DNA from: Bog-473 sp036491435
GTDB lineage: Bacteria; Actinomycetota; Acidimicrobiia; Acidimicrobiales; RAAP-2
Assembly (NCBI GenBank): GCA_036491435.1
Contig: DASXBZ010000101.1
Location: 1 to 54,461, forward strand
Length of the DNA stretch: 54,461 nucleotides
Direction of reading: 5' to 3'
Of the stretch, positions 25,118 through 33,382 are shown in pieces (within the stretch, counting starts at the first letter, position 1; each line of letters opens with the position of its first letter). The translations under genes were made by a program, and so were the position numbers. The notes beneath the pieces are model-generated. The model worked only from the letters and a program-made list of their open reading frames with translations, ran no database searches and was not told where the DNA came from.

Positions 25118-26641
25118 ATGACACCCGAACGGCTGAGCGGGCTCGACGCGAGCTTTCTCTACATGGAAACCCCCACGCTGCACATGCACGTGGCGATGGC
25201 GGCCGTCTTCGACCCCTCGACCGTGCCGGGCGGCTACTCGTTCCGGCGGGTGCGCCAGCTCATCAACGACCGCATCCCTCTGGCCCCGGTGTTCCAGCGC
25301 CGGCTCGTGGAGGTGCCGCTGCGCCTCGGCTTCCCCGTCTGGGTCGACGATCCCGAGTTCGACATCGACAACCACCTGCGGCGGGCGGCGCTGCCTGCGC
25401 CCGGGGGCCTGCGCGAGCTCGGCGACTTCGCGGCCGACGTCATCAGCCGCCAGCTCCACCGCGACCGCCCGCTGTGGGAGATGTGGATCGTGGAGGGCGT
25501 GGAGGACGGGAAGATCGCGCTCGTCACGAAGATGCACCACAGCACGATCGACGGCGTCTCGGGGGCAGAGCTGCTCGGGGTGCTCTTCGACCTGGAACCC
25601 GACCCGCCCGAGAGCGCGCCGTCGACGGCGCGTCCGCTCGACACGCACATCCCCTCGGGCTTCGAGCTGACCTCGCAGGCGCTGGTGGCGAACCTCGTCG
25701 CGCCGTTCGACATGGGACGCATGATGCTGCGGACGACGCGCAGCCTCCTCGGAATCCGCCGCGTCCGGCGCGCGCTGCCGGGGTCGCAAAAAGGGGCGCT
25801 CCCGTTGACCGCGCCGCGCACCTCCATCAACGCCGCCGTGCACGCCCGGCGCCGGGTCGCCTTCGCCGCCGCCAGCCTGGCCGACGCCAAGACGCTCAAG
25901 AACAAGATGGGGACGACGGTCAACGACGTCGTGCTGGCCATGGTGACCGGAGCGCTGCGCAGCTACCTGCAGGCCGGCGACGAACTGCCCGAGATCCCAC
26001 TGGTCTCGGTCGTGCCGGTCTCGGTGACGCCCGACGTGGCGGAGCTCAAGGGGTCAAACAAGGTGTCGTCGATGTTCGTGCAGCTGCCGACGCATCTCGA
26101 GGACCCGCTCGAACGACTGGCGGTCATCCACGAGGGCACCAAGGGCGCGAAGGAGGAGCACAAGGCGCTGGGCGCGTCCATGCTGCAGAACTGGGCCGAG
26201 CACGCGTCCCCGAACGTCTTTGCCGCGGCGGCCCGCCTCTACACCGGCATGCGCTTGGCCGACCGGCACCGCCCGGTTGCCAATCTCGTCGTCTCCAACG
26301 TGCCCGGCCCGGACTTCCCCCTCTACCTCGGGGGCAGCCAGATGCTGGGCATGTTCCCGCTGGGGCCCGTGATGGACGGCATGGGCCTCAACATCACGAT
26401 CATGAGCTACATGGGGGTCCTGTACTGGGGACTGGCATCGGACGCGCGGGCGGTGCCGCGCCTGTGGGACATCGCAGCCGCCATCCCCCACGCGCTCACC
26501 GAGCTGATGGAGGCCGCCGGGCTCGAGTCCGAGCCCTTCGATGTGCCGATCCACCTCGGCCCGGGCATGCCGCCGACCGCGCGCTGGGTCCGCTCGGCGG
26601 CGTCGGTGGAGAGCGATGCGACCGGTAGCGTGAGCGCATGA
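25118..26641 (+). CDS. Wax ester synthase/diacylglycerol O-acyltransferase (WS/DGAT)
   Basis: The 507-aa bifunctional acyltransferase transfers acyl-CoA to fatty alcohols or diacylglycerol for storage lipid. It has the catalytic motif HHSTIDG (140-146), the N-terminal LSGLDASFLYMETPTLHMHV, RPLWEMW, and the C-terminal VSNVPGP and GLNITIMSYMG strands. AAGGAG lies 7 nt before the ATG. Its stop overlaps the next gene by 4 nt (ATGA), so the VOC protein is probably translationally coupled. Confidence 0.94.
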   Translation: MTPERLSGLDASFLYMETPTLHMHVAMAAVFDPSTVPGGYSFRRVRQLINDRIPLAPVFQRRLVEVPLRLGFPVWVDDPEFDIDNHLRRAALPAPGGLRELGDFAADVISRQLHRDRPLWEMWIVEGVEDGKIALVTKMHHSTIDGVSGAELLGVLFDLEPDPPESAPSTARPLDTHIPSGFELTSQALVANLVAPFDMGRMMLRTTRSLLGIRRVRRALPGSQKGALPLTAPRTSINAAVHARRRVAFAAASLADAKTLKNKMGTTVNDVVLAMVTGALRSYLQAGDELPEIPLVSVVPVSVTPDVAELKGSNKVSSMFVQLPTHLEDPLERLAVIHEGTKGAKEEHKALGASMLQNWAEHASPNVFAAAARLYTGMRLADRHRPVANLVVSNVPGPDFPLYLGGSQMLGMFPLGPVMDGMGLNITIMSYMGVLYWGLASDARAVPRLWDIAAAIPHALTELMEAAGLESEPFDVPIHLGPGMPPTARWVRSAASVESDATGSVSA

Positions 26642-27096
26642 CGGTTCGCGAGCTCGGCCACCTCGTCCTCTACGTGCGCGACGTGCGGCGCTCCGCCGCC
26701 TTCTATCGCGACGTGCTGGGCTGGCGGCAGATCCTGCCGGAGCCGGGCACCGATCCGGTGGGCGCGGCGGCGTTCTCGTCGGGACGCACCCACCACGAGC
26801 TGCTGCTCATCGAGGTGGGCGCGGACGCGACGCCGATCCCCCCGGGGCGCCGCGTGGGGATGTACCACTTCGGTCTCAACGTCGGCGAAACCGACGACGA
26901 CCTGCGCGCCGCGCTCAAGTCCGTGCAAGACGCCGGCGCCACGGTGGTGGGCACGTCGGACCACACGGTCACCCACAGCCTCTACATCCTCGACCCGGAC
27001 GGCAACGAGATCGAGCTCTACGTCGACGTCCCCGGGGTCGATTGGCAGACGCACCCCGAGCTGATCGGCGCCGCCATCCGCCCCTTGAAGCTCTGA
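26638..27096 (+). CDS. VOC-superfamily protein (glyoxalase/dioxygenase fold)
   Basis: The 152-aa protein has two beta-alpha-beta-beta-beta modules. Likely metal ligands are His8 in ELGHLVLYV, His in THHELLLIEV, His in GMYHFGLNV and Glu in GNEIELYVDVPG. That set matches catechol-2,3-dioxygenase-like members more than drug-binding ones, but the substrate is unknown. It overlaps the WS/DGAT stop by ATGA. It is followed 14 nt later by tsaC. Confidence 0.88.
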   Translation: MTVRELGHLVLYVRDVRRSAAFYRDVLGWRQILPEPGTDPVGAAAFSSGRTHHELLLIEVGADATPIPPGRRVGMYHFGLNVGETDDDLRAALKSVQDAGATVVGTSDHTVTHSLYILDPDGNEIELYVDVPGVDWQTHPELIGAAIRPLKL

Positions 27097-27110
27097 GGAG
27101 TCCGCAGTCG

Positions 27111-27761
27111 ATGGTGCCCGCCGCTCCGCGCGGCGCGCGAGCTCCCCTCGTCCCCGCCGACGAGGACGGGGCGCGGGCCGCAGCCGAGACCCTGCAGCGC
27201 GGCGGCCTCGTCGTCGTGCCTACGGACACCGTGTACGGACTGGCGGTGCGCCCGGGGGACGATGACGCGGTGCAGGCGGTCTACCGGGCCAAGGGTCGTC
27301 CCGGTGGCATGCATCTGCCCGTCCTGGCGGCGTCGTTGGACCGGGTGCGTGCGCTCGGCGTGGAGGTGACGACCGCGGCGGGCGTGCTGGCCGGGCGGTG
27401 GTGGCCCGGACCATTGACGCTCGCTTTCGGATTCGAGGCCGGTTCGGCCCGGCCGGATTGGCTGGCGGGACGTGAAGAGGTCGCGGTCCGGATCCCCGAC
27501 CACGACTTCCTGCGCGGCCTGCTGCGGGCGACGGGTGTGCTGCTGGTGACCAGCGCCAACCCGCACGGCGCACCGACGGCGCGGGTCGCGGGCGACGTCT
27601 CCCTCAGCCTGGGGGATGCGGTGGACCTGATCGTCGACGGCGGCGAGCTGACCGAAGTGCCGTCGACGCTGGTCAACGTGCGCGGCGAGCAGCCCGCCAT
27701 CGAACGTGAGGGCGTGATCTCGCGTACCGAGATCGAAACTGCACTGGCGAGGATGCCGTGA
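27111..27761 (+). CDS. tsaC: L-threonylcarbamoyladenylate synthase (YrdC/Sua5 family)
   Basis: The 216-aa YrdC-domain protein makes threonylcarbamoyl-AMP from Thr, bicarbonate and ATP for the t6A37 tRNA modification. Motifs: LVVVPTDTVYGLAV, YRAKGRPGGMHLPVLAAS (KGRP loop) and LVTSANPHGAPTA (SxN loop). There is no Sua5 C-terminal domain. The ATG at 27111 follows GAGGAG; the open frame upstream overlaps the VOC gene. Its stop overlaps tsaD by 4 nt (GTGA), coupling the two t6A enzymes. Confidence 0.9.
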   Translation: MVPAAPRGARAPLVPADEDGARAAAETLQRGGLVVVPTDTVYGLAVRPGDDDAVQAVYRAKGRPGGMHLPVLAASLDRVRALGVEVTTAAGVLAGRWWPGPLTLAFGFEAGSARPDWLAGREEVAVRIPDHDFLRGLLRATGVLLVTSANPHGAPTARVAGDVSLSLGDAVDLIVDGGELTEVPSTLVNVRGEQPAIEREGVISRTEIETALARMP

Positions 27762-28756
27762 CACGGGCCTTGTTGGCGATCGAGACGTCGTGCGACGAGA
27801 CGGCCGCCGCGGTGGTCGACGAGGGTCTCGAGGTGCGCTCGTCCGTCGTGGCCAGTCAGGTCGAGCTCCACGCGCGCTTCGGCGGTGTCGTGCCGGAGCT
27901 GGCGAGCCGCGCGCACACCGAGATCATCACGCCGATCGTGGCGCGCGCGCTCGAGGAGGCCGACGTCGCGGGCGCCGACGTCGCGGCGGTGGCTGTCACG
28001 TCCGGGCCGGGGCTCGTGGGCGCGCTGCTCGTCGGCATCGCGACCGCCAAGGCGCTGGCGTTGGGCTGGGGCGTCCCCGTCGTGGGCGTCAACCACCTCG
28101 AGGGGCATCTGGCCAGCGTGTACCTCGCCGACCGTGACGTGCCGTTCCCCCAGACCGCACTGCTCGTCTCGGGCGGCCACTCCATGCTGACGAGAGCGAC
28201 GGCGCCGGGACACTACGAGCTCCTCGGCGAAACCGTGGACGACTCGATCGGTGAGGCCTACGACAAGGTGGCGCGCTTTCTCGGACTGGGCTACCCGGGG
28301 GGGCCGGTGCTGGATCGGCTCGCCGGGGAGGGCGAGGACCGCCTCGGGTTCCCGCGGCCGATGCTCGCGGACGGGTACGCGTTCTCCTTCTCGGGGCTCA
28401 AGACCGCAGTGGTCAACTATGTGCGCTCCAACCCCGCCTTCGCCGTCGAAGAGGTGGCTGCATCGTTCGTCGCCGCGTGCATGGACGTCCTCATCGCGAA
28501 GCTACGGCGCGCGCTCGAAGAGTTCGGAGACGGGGCACTTGCGATCGTGGGTGGCGTTGCCGCGAGCCCGGTCCTGCGCGTCCGCGCGCAGGCACTGGCC
28601 GACGAGTTCGGCGCCCGCCTGTTGATCCCTCCGCAGAAGATGGCGACGGACAACGCCGCCATGATCGGCGTGGCCGCGTGGCACAAGTTCGTTGCCGCCG
28701 GCCCGAGCGCGCCGTCGTTCGGACCCGAGCCGGATCTTCGGTTGCAGTTCAGCTGA
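27758..28756 (+). CDS. tsaD: tRNA N6-threonylcarbamoyladenosine transferase
   Basis: The 332-aa Kae1/TsaD protein transfers the threonylcarbamoyl group to A37. It has the ASKHA start LLAIETSCDETAAAVVDEG, the iron site NHLEGHLASVYL, LLVSGGHSML, GEAYDKVARFLGLGYPGGP and IVGGVAASPVLR, and ends LRLQFS. It starts with GTG overlapping the tsaC stop. TsaB and TsaE are not adjacent and must be elsewhere. Confidence 0.94.
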   Translation: MTRALLAIETSCDETAAAVVDEGLEVRSSVVASQVELHARFGGVVPELASRAHTEIITPIVARALEEADVAGADVAAVAVTSGPGLVGALLVGIATAKALALGWGVPVVGVNHLEGHLASVYLADRDVPFPQTALLVSGGHSMLTRATAPGHYELLGETVDDSIGEAYDKVARFLGLGYPGGPVLDRLAGEGEDRLGFPRPMLADGYAFSFSGLKTAVVNYVRSNPAFAVEEVAASFVAACMDVLIAKLRRALEEFGDGALAIVGGVAASPVLRVRAQALADEFGARLLIPPQKMATDNAAMIGVAAWHKFVAAGPSAPSFGPEPDLRLQFS

Positions 28757-29045
28757 GGTCGCATCTTCGACCCTGTCAAAGGGTGTCCAACACATGCTGA
28801 ACACAGCCTGAGTTTGCAACACGTCCGTTTCGGAAAGGTTTTCAGCGGGTAAGCATGTCTCGGACACGTCCTGGGGTCGCCGCATCGGACGGGTCTCCTT
28901 GGCGACGGCCCCCGGGTGACTTTGGCGCATCCGGGGGCCGCTTCGCGTGGAAGAACGCTTCGCGGTTCACGGTTCGACTGGATGCATGTCGCCGCGCCAT
29001 TTGGCTGTGCGTCGGGTGGTAGTGGACATCATCGTTGCAAGTTGC
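28757..29045. other. Intergenic region with GC-rich hairpins, no gene seen
   Basis: After the tsaD stop come two small overlapping hairpins (GGTCG-N6-CGACC at once after the stop, then ACCCT-N5-AGGGT), then GTCGCC pairing with GGCGAC (about 28876-28906), then a strong hairpin at 28906-28940. A frame starting at 28947 that runs into the DUF6458-like gene is not protein-like. The region could be a transcript end or an unrecognised structured RNA. Confidence 0.4.
28906..28940. terminator. Strong GC hairpin (10-bp perfect stem, 15-nt loop)
   Basis: CGGCCCCCGG (28906-28915) pairs perfectly with CCGGGGGCCG (28931-28940). There is no T-run, as is common in high-GC actinomycetes. It lies 150 nt after tsaD and 170 nt before the next gene, so it is a plausible terminator, but a regulatory RNA element is not excluded. 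Confidence 0.4.
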
Positions 29046-29070
29046 GTTTGTCAAGGTTTGCTTTGGGTAG
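29046..29070 (+). promoter_or_regulatory. SigB/SigF-like promoter before the DUF6458-like gene
   Basis: GTTT (29046-29049), 15 nt, GGGTAG (29065-29070) fits the actinobacterial SigB/SigF consensus GTTT-N15/16-GGGTAT with one mismatch. It would give a leader of about 32 nt containing the ribosome site AAAGGA. Confidence 0.5.
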
Positions 29071-29108
29071 GCCAATTGCAGCAACACAATGCAGAGAAAG
29101 GAACACTT

Positions 29109-29363
29109 ATGGTTGGCGCTGGTGGGCTTGTTGTCAGCATCATCGCTTTTGCAGTAGGAGCAATCCTGGATTGGGCGGTGACCGTTTCTCCGTACCAACA
29201 CGGCTTCAACGTCAACAAGGTCGGACAGATCCTCATGATCATTGGCGTCGTCGGTGCTGTGTTGTCGATCATCGTGATGGCGCTCGGGAACAGCCGCCGC
29301 TCGCGGACCGTTGTCGACGACGGACAGGGCAACGTGGTCCGTCGGGTCGACTCGACCTACTAA
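29109..29363 (+). CDS. Small two-helix membrane protein, DUF6458-like
   Basis: The 84-aa protein has two hydrophobic helices: GAGGLVVSIIAFAVGAILDW and, after the N-V-N-K-V-G-Q-I-L turn, LMIIGVVGAVLSIIVMALG. A charged tail follows. The pattern hydrophobic helix - D-W-A-V - FNVNKVGxILMIIGVVG resembles the small actinobacterial DUF6458 family, of unknown function. The ATG at 29109 has AAAGGA upstream. A SigB-like promoter suggests stress induction. Confidence 0.75.
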   Translation: MVGAGGLVVSIIAFAVGAILDWAVTVSPYQHGFNVNKVGQILMIIGVVGAVLSIIVMALGNSRRSRTVVDDGQGNVVRRVDSTY

Positions 29364-29436
29364 GTCGTCATGATCCTGGTGTGCCGGTTCGCACCGCTTC
29401 TGTCGCCGGCAAAGAGGTGATTTCCGCTTCTTCGGC

Positions 29437-29742
29437 CTAGCTGGTTGCGGCCTGCTCCTGGTGCCGCCTGGCCCGGCGCCGGCCGGCACGGGACCCGAAC
29501 ATGTGCGAAGAGAGGTCCAACAGGATCCCCAGCGCGACGATCACCCAGCCGAAGCCGTCGACACCTTTGTGTGGCTGGTACACGAGCGCGTAGAAGAGGG
29601 TCGCATAGGGCAGGAAGATGAAGCCGAGGATGCCCTCCCAACCGGAGCGGAACGCAATGGAAAGCCGATCGGTGAAGATCCACACCAAGAACAGCGCGAG
29701 GCGCGCCGAGAAGGCCGAGATCAGCGCGAAGAGACAGCCCAC
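29437..29742 (-). CDS. Small membrane protein, three predicted helices
   Basis: The 101-aa protein has hydrophobic helices at about 3-23 (CLFALISAFSARLALFLVWI), 36-54 (GILGFIFLPYATLFYALVY) and 61-78 (DGFGWVIVALGILLDLSS), then an Arg-rich tail. Function is unknown. The GTG start has GAGGAGG 7 nt upstream, inside the 12-nt gap after the acyl-CoA dehydrogenase stop, so it is the last gene of that operon. Confidence 0.78.
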   Translation of the reverse strand: MGCLFALISAFSARLALFLVWIFTDRLSIAFRSGWEGILGFIFLPYATLFYALVYQPHKGVDGFGWVIVALGILLDLSSHMFGSRAGRRRARRHQEQAATS

Positions 29743-29754
29743 GGTTGCGCCTCC

Positions 29755-30990
29755 TCAGAGCGGCAGGGCACCGGTGGCCTCGTTGGTCGAGCCGGTGTCC
29801 TTGTAGGCGGCGATGGTGCGCTCCGCGATGCGCATCTGGTGGATCTCGTCGGCACCGTCAGCGAAGCGGGCCCAGCGGGCATGCTGCAGCATGTTCGCCA
29901 GTGGCGTGTCGGTGGAGTAGCCGAGCGCACCATGCACCTGCATGGAGCGATCGATGATCCGGTTGAGACTGTTGGCGACGAAGTGCTTGGCCATGGAGAC
30001 CTCGGTTCGGAAGTCCTCACCCCTGTCGATCTTGTAGGCCGCGTGCAGCACCATGAGCTTGCACTGGTAGAGCTCCATGGCCGAATCCGCGATCAGCCAC
30101 TGCACGCCCTGCTTCTCGGCCAGGAGGGAACCGTGCGAATACCGGTGGAGGGCCCGGTCGACCATCATGTCGAGCGCAGTCTCTGCTTGCGCGATCCACC
30201 GCATGCAGTGAGCGAGCCGGGCCGGCCCGAGCCGGTACTGCCCGAGGCGGTGCCCGTTGCCGCGGCCGCCGAGGATCTGCGAGTCGTGCACGCGCAGGTC
30301 CTCGATCACGATCTCTGAGTGGCCGGTCGACCCGTGCATGGTCTCCACCTCACGCACGTCGTTCCAGCCGTCGGCCGGGAGGTCGACGAGGAAGGCGGTG
30401 TTGGCGCCACGTGAGCCGGGCGGCACGTCGGGCTCGGTACGGGCGATGAGGATGGCGAACTGGGCGCGGCGGGCGTTGGAGATGAACCACTTGTGGCCGT
30501 TGATGATCCACTCGTCCCCGTCCTTCTCGGCCCGCGTCTGGATCAGCGTCGGGTCCGACCCCGCCACCTCCGGCTCGGTCATGGCAAAGCAGGACATGGC
30601 GGTGCCCTCGCAGAGGCGCCGCAGGTACTTCTCCTTCTGCTCGTCGGTGGCCCAGTGCAGCAGCGTGTGCATGTTGCCTTCGTCGGGCGCACTGCAGTTG
30701 AGGATCCACGGGCCGAGCCGCGTCTTGGCCGCCTCGGCCTGCACCATGGCGAGCTCCACGTGACCGAGGCCCATGCCGCCCCACTCCTTTGGCATGTGGG
30801 GCAACCAGAGGCCCTCTCGCTTGGCCTCCTCGCGGAGCTCGAGGATGGTCGTCAGGTACTCGCGGCGCTGGGTCACCCGGCCCTCGTCGTCGAACCCCTT
30901 GACGCGGGGCACCACGGTGTCCTGGATGAACGTGCGGACCCGCGAGCGGATCTCCTCGTGTTCGGGGGCGAGAGTGAAGTCGATCGCCAT
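29755..30990 (-). CDS. Acyl-CoA dehydrogenase (ACAD10/11-like FadE)
   Basis: The 411-aa FAD enzyme shows CFAMTEPEVAGSDPT, WIINGHKWFISNAR and RALHRYSHGSLLAEKQGVQW. Its C-terminal active-site segment reads FADGADEIHQMRIAERTI, the D-G-x-D-E form of ACAD10/11-like enzymes rather than E-G-T. The protein begins FTLAPEHEEIRSRVRTFIQD. AAGGAGG lies 8 nt before the ATG. It sits 19 nt downstream of formate-THF ligase on the same strand. Confidence 0.92.
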   Translation of the reverse strand: MAIDFTLAPEHEEIRSRVRTFIQDTVVPRVKGFDDEGRVTQRREYLTTILELREEAKREGLWLPHMPKEWGGMGLGHVELAMVQAEAAKTRLGPWILNCSAPDEGNMHTLLHWATDEQKEKYLRRLCEGTAMSCFAMTEPEVAGSDPTLIQTRAEKDGDEWIINGHKWFISNARRAQFAILIARTEPDVPPGSRGANTAFLVDLPADGWNDVREVETMHGSTGHSEIVIEDLRVHDSQILGGRGNGHRLGQYRLGPARLAHCMRWIAQAETALDMMVDRALHRYSHGSLLAEKQGVQWLIADSAMELYQCKLMVLHAAYKIDRGEDFRTEVSMAKHFVANSLNRIIDRSMQVHGALGYSTDTPLANMLQHARWARFADGADEIHQMRIAERTIAAYKDTGSTNEATGALPL

Positions 30991-31009
30991 GGGAGTACCT
31001 CCTTGGGCC

Positions 31010-32719
31010 TCAGTAGAGGCCGATCACGTTTCCGTTGTCGTCGATGTCGATGTTCTCTGCTGCGGGGTGTCGGGAGAGGCCCGGCATCGTGCGCATGTCG
31101 CCGCTCACCAGGTAGACGAAGCCGGCCCCCACATTGGCCCGAGCCTCGCGCACGGGAAGGCGCCAGCCGCGCGGGGCCCCGAGCAGCGTGGGGTCCGAGG
31201 AGATCGAGAGATGCGTCTTGGCGATGCACACGGGGAGCGAACCGAAGCCGGCGCGCTCGTAATTGTCCAGGTGGCGGGCGGCCAACGGCGCGTAGTCGAC
31301 GCCGTCCGCCCCGTACACCTCCGTCGCGATGGTCTCGATCTTCTCGCGGAGGCTGGCGCCATCCGGATACAGCATTCGGAAGTCGCTCGGCTCCTCCGTC
31401 GCCTCGACCACCGCCTCGGCCAGCTCGACCGCTCCCTTGCCCCCGTTCTCGAAGTGGGTGCAGACGGCCGAGCGGACGCCGACGGACGCGGCGATCTCGA
31501 GGATGGCGGCGTGCTCGGAGGGGAAGTCACCGGCGAACGCATTGACCGCCACGACGGGCGTGACCCCGTGCCGGCGCACGATGGCGAGATGGGCCAGGAG
31601 GTTGGCCGCCCCGAGGCGCACCTCGTCGGGGTTCTCCTCGAGCATCTCGGGCGGGAGCGGCCGACCGGCCACCACGCGGTGACGGCCCGAGTGGAGCTTC
31701 ATGGCCCGCACGGTCGTCACCACGACCGCGGCGTCGGGCACCAACCCTGACGTACGGCACTTGATGTTGAAGAAGCGCTCGGCACCCATGTCCGAGCCGA
31801 AGCCCGCCTCGGTCACCAGGAACTCGCCGGCTTGGATCCCGATGAGGTCGGCGACCACCGATGAGTTCCCGTGCGCAATGTTCCCGAAGGGACCCGCGTG
31901 GACGAGCACCGGCGTGTTCTCGAGGGTCTGTAGCAGGTTCGGCTTGACGGCGTCGCGCATGATGACCGTCATGGCACCCGCCGCCTTCAATTGCTCCGCG
32001 GTCACCGGATCTCCCGCATCCGTGTAGCCGACGACGATGCGCCCGAGGCGGGCCCGCAGGTCGTGCAACGTGCGCGCCAGCGCCAGCACAGCCATGACCT
32101 CGGATGCCGCTGTGATGTCGAAGCCCGTCTGGCGGGGCAGGCCGTCCTGGTGACCGCCGAGGCCGCTGACCACGTCGCGCAGCGAACGGTCGTTCACGTC
32201 GAGGACGCGCTTCCACGTGATCCCGTGTGGGTCGATCCCGAGCTCGTTGCCGTTGAAGAGATGGTTGTCGACCATCGCGGCGAGGAGGTTGTTGGCCGCC
32301 GTGACCGCGTGCAGGTCGCCGGTCAGGTGCAGGTTCATCTTCTCGAACGGGACGACCTGGCTGTAGCCCCCTCCCGCCGCGCCACCCTTGATGCCGAAGG
32401 TCGGGCCCATCGAGGCCTGGCGGATGGCGACGGTCGCCTGGCGTCCGATACAGGCCAGGGCCTGTCCGAGGCCGATGGTCGTCGTCGTCTTCCCCTCGCC
32501 GAGTGGGGTGGGCGTCACCGCCGTCACTACGACATAGCGCGCCCGGGGCCGGCCGGCCAGCGCCTCGACCGCATCCAGGCTCACCTTGGCCACATAGGAG
32601 CCGTAGGGTTCGAGCAATTCGGGCCCGAGGCCCATCTGGGAGGCGATGTCGGCGATCGGGTGGAGCGTGGCGTGCCGCGCGATCTCTATGGCCGGGGGCA
32701 GGGGCACCCAATCGATCAT
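31010..32719 (-). CDS. fhs: Formate-tetrahydrofolate ligase
   Basis: The 569-aa cytosolic enzyme makes 10-formyl-THF from formate, THF and ATP. Signatures are the P-loop TPLGEGKTTTTIG (71-83), AIRQASMGPTFGIKGGAAGG, NLHLTGDLHAVTAANN and TDAGDPVTAEQLKAAGAM. It supplies one-carbon units. The ATG at 32719 begins MIDWVPLPPAIEIAR, a normal Fhs start, although no clear ribosome site precedes it. The frame stays open far upstream but becomes antisense to the DUF1269 gene. It heads the operon with the acyl-CoA dehydrogenase. Confidence 0.94.
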   Translation of the reverse strand: MIDWVPLPPAIEIARHATLHPIADIASQMGLGPELLEPYGSYVAKVSLDAVEALAGRPRARYVVVTAVTPTPLGEGKTTTTIGLGQALACIGRQATVAIRQASMGPTFGIKGGAAGGGYSQVVPFEKMNLHLTGDLHAVTAANNLLAAMVDNHLFNGNELGIDPHGITWKRVLDVNDRSLRDVVSGLGGHQDGLPRQTGFDITAASEVMAVLALARTLHDLRARLGRIVVGYTDAGDPVTAEQLKAAGAMTVIMRDAVKPNLLQTLENTPVLVHAGPFGNIAHGNSSVVADLIGIQAGEFLVTEAGFGSDMGAERFFNIKCRTSGLVPDAAVVVTTVRAMKLHSGRHRVVAGRPLPPEMLEENPDEVRLGAANLLAHLAIVRRHGVTPVVAVNAFAGDFPSEHAAILEIAASVGVRSAVCTHFENGGKGAVELAEAVVEATEEPSDFRMLYPDGASLREKIETIATEVYGADGVDYAPLAARHLDNYERAGFGSLPVCIAKTHLSISSDPTLLGAPRGWRLPVREARANVGAGFVYLVSGDMRTMPGLSRHPAAENIDIDDNGNVIGLY

Positions 32720-32851
32720 GCCAGAGGTTGCCGCACCGAAACCGCGCCGGAACGGGTCACCCGCTCTAACCTCGCCGCGCAGGACAGGCAGGAAGAGGGC
32801 CCCGGGTCGAAGCCGGTGGCGGCCACGGGACACCAGAAAGGAGTAGTCACC

Positions 32852-33361
32852 ATGTCGAAGACAGACGGCGTGTTCATCTTCATCGGGACGTACGCCAGCG
32901 AGGTCGACGCCCGTGCCGACTACGAGGTCGTGAAGGAGCTGCGCGCCGCCGGCGCGGTGGGCACCTACGACGCAGCCGTCATCACCAAGGACGAAAAGGG
33001 CAAGGTCCACGTCAACAAGGACGAGACCACGACGCGCCACGGGGCATGGGGCGGGGCGGCGGCGGGGGCGCTGGTTGGGATCTTGTTCCCGCCCTCCATC
33101 ATCGGCTCGGCGCTCGTCGGCGCGGCGATCGGCGGGGTGAGTGGCCACCTGTGGAAGGGCATGTCGCGCGCCGACGTGAAGGAGTTCGGTGACGTCATCG
33201 ACGCCGGCGAGGCAGCCCTCGTCGTCGTCGGCGAGAGCACCGTGCAGGCGGCCCTCGAGAAGGCGGCGCTGAAGGCACGCAAGCACGTGTCGAAGGAGCT
33301 CGAGGTCGACAAGCACGGGATCGACGAAGCGGTGCAGTCCGCCACCAAAGAAATCTCCTGA
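32852..33361 (+). CDS. DUF1269-family protein with glycine-zipper-like membrane segment
   Basis: The 169-aa protein starts with a ferredoxin-like part (FIFIGTYASEVDARADYEVV). A small-residue-rich hydrophobic segment follows (GAWGGAAAGALVGILFPP, then SALVGAAIGGVSGH), then an amphipathic C-terminal half ending in a KHGIDEAVQS helix. DUF1269 proteins are envelope-associated and of unknown function. AAAGGAG lies 8 nt before the ATG. The K+-channel-like gene follows after 21 nt. Confidence 0.85.
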   Translation: MSKTDGVFIFIGTYASEVDARADYEVVKELRAAGAVGTYDAAVITKDEKGKVHVNKDETTTRHGAWGGAAAGALVGILFPPSIIGSALVGAAIGGVSGHLWKGMSRADVKEFGDVIDAGEAALVVVGESTVQAALEKAALKARKHVSKELEVDKHGIDEAVQSATKEIS

Positions 33362-33382
33362 CGCCGGACGTTACTGACGACG

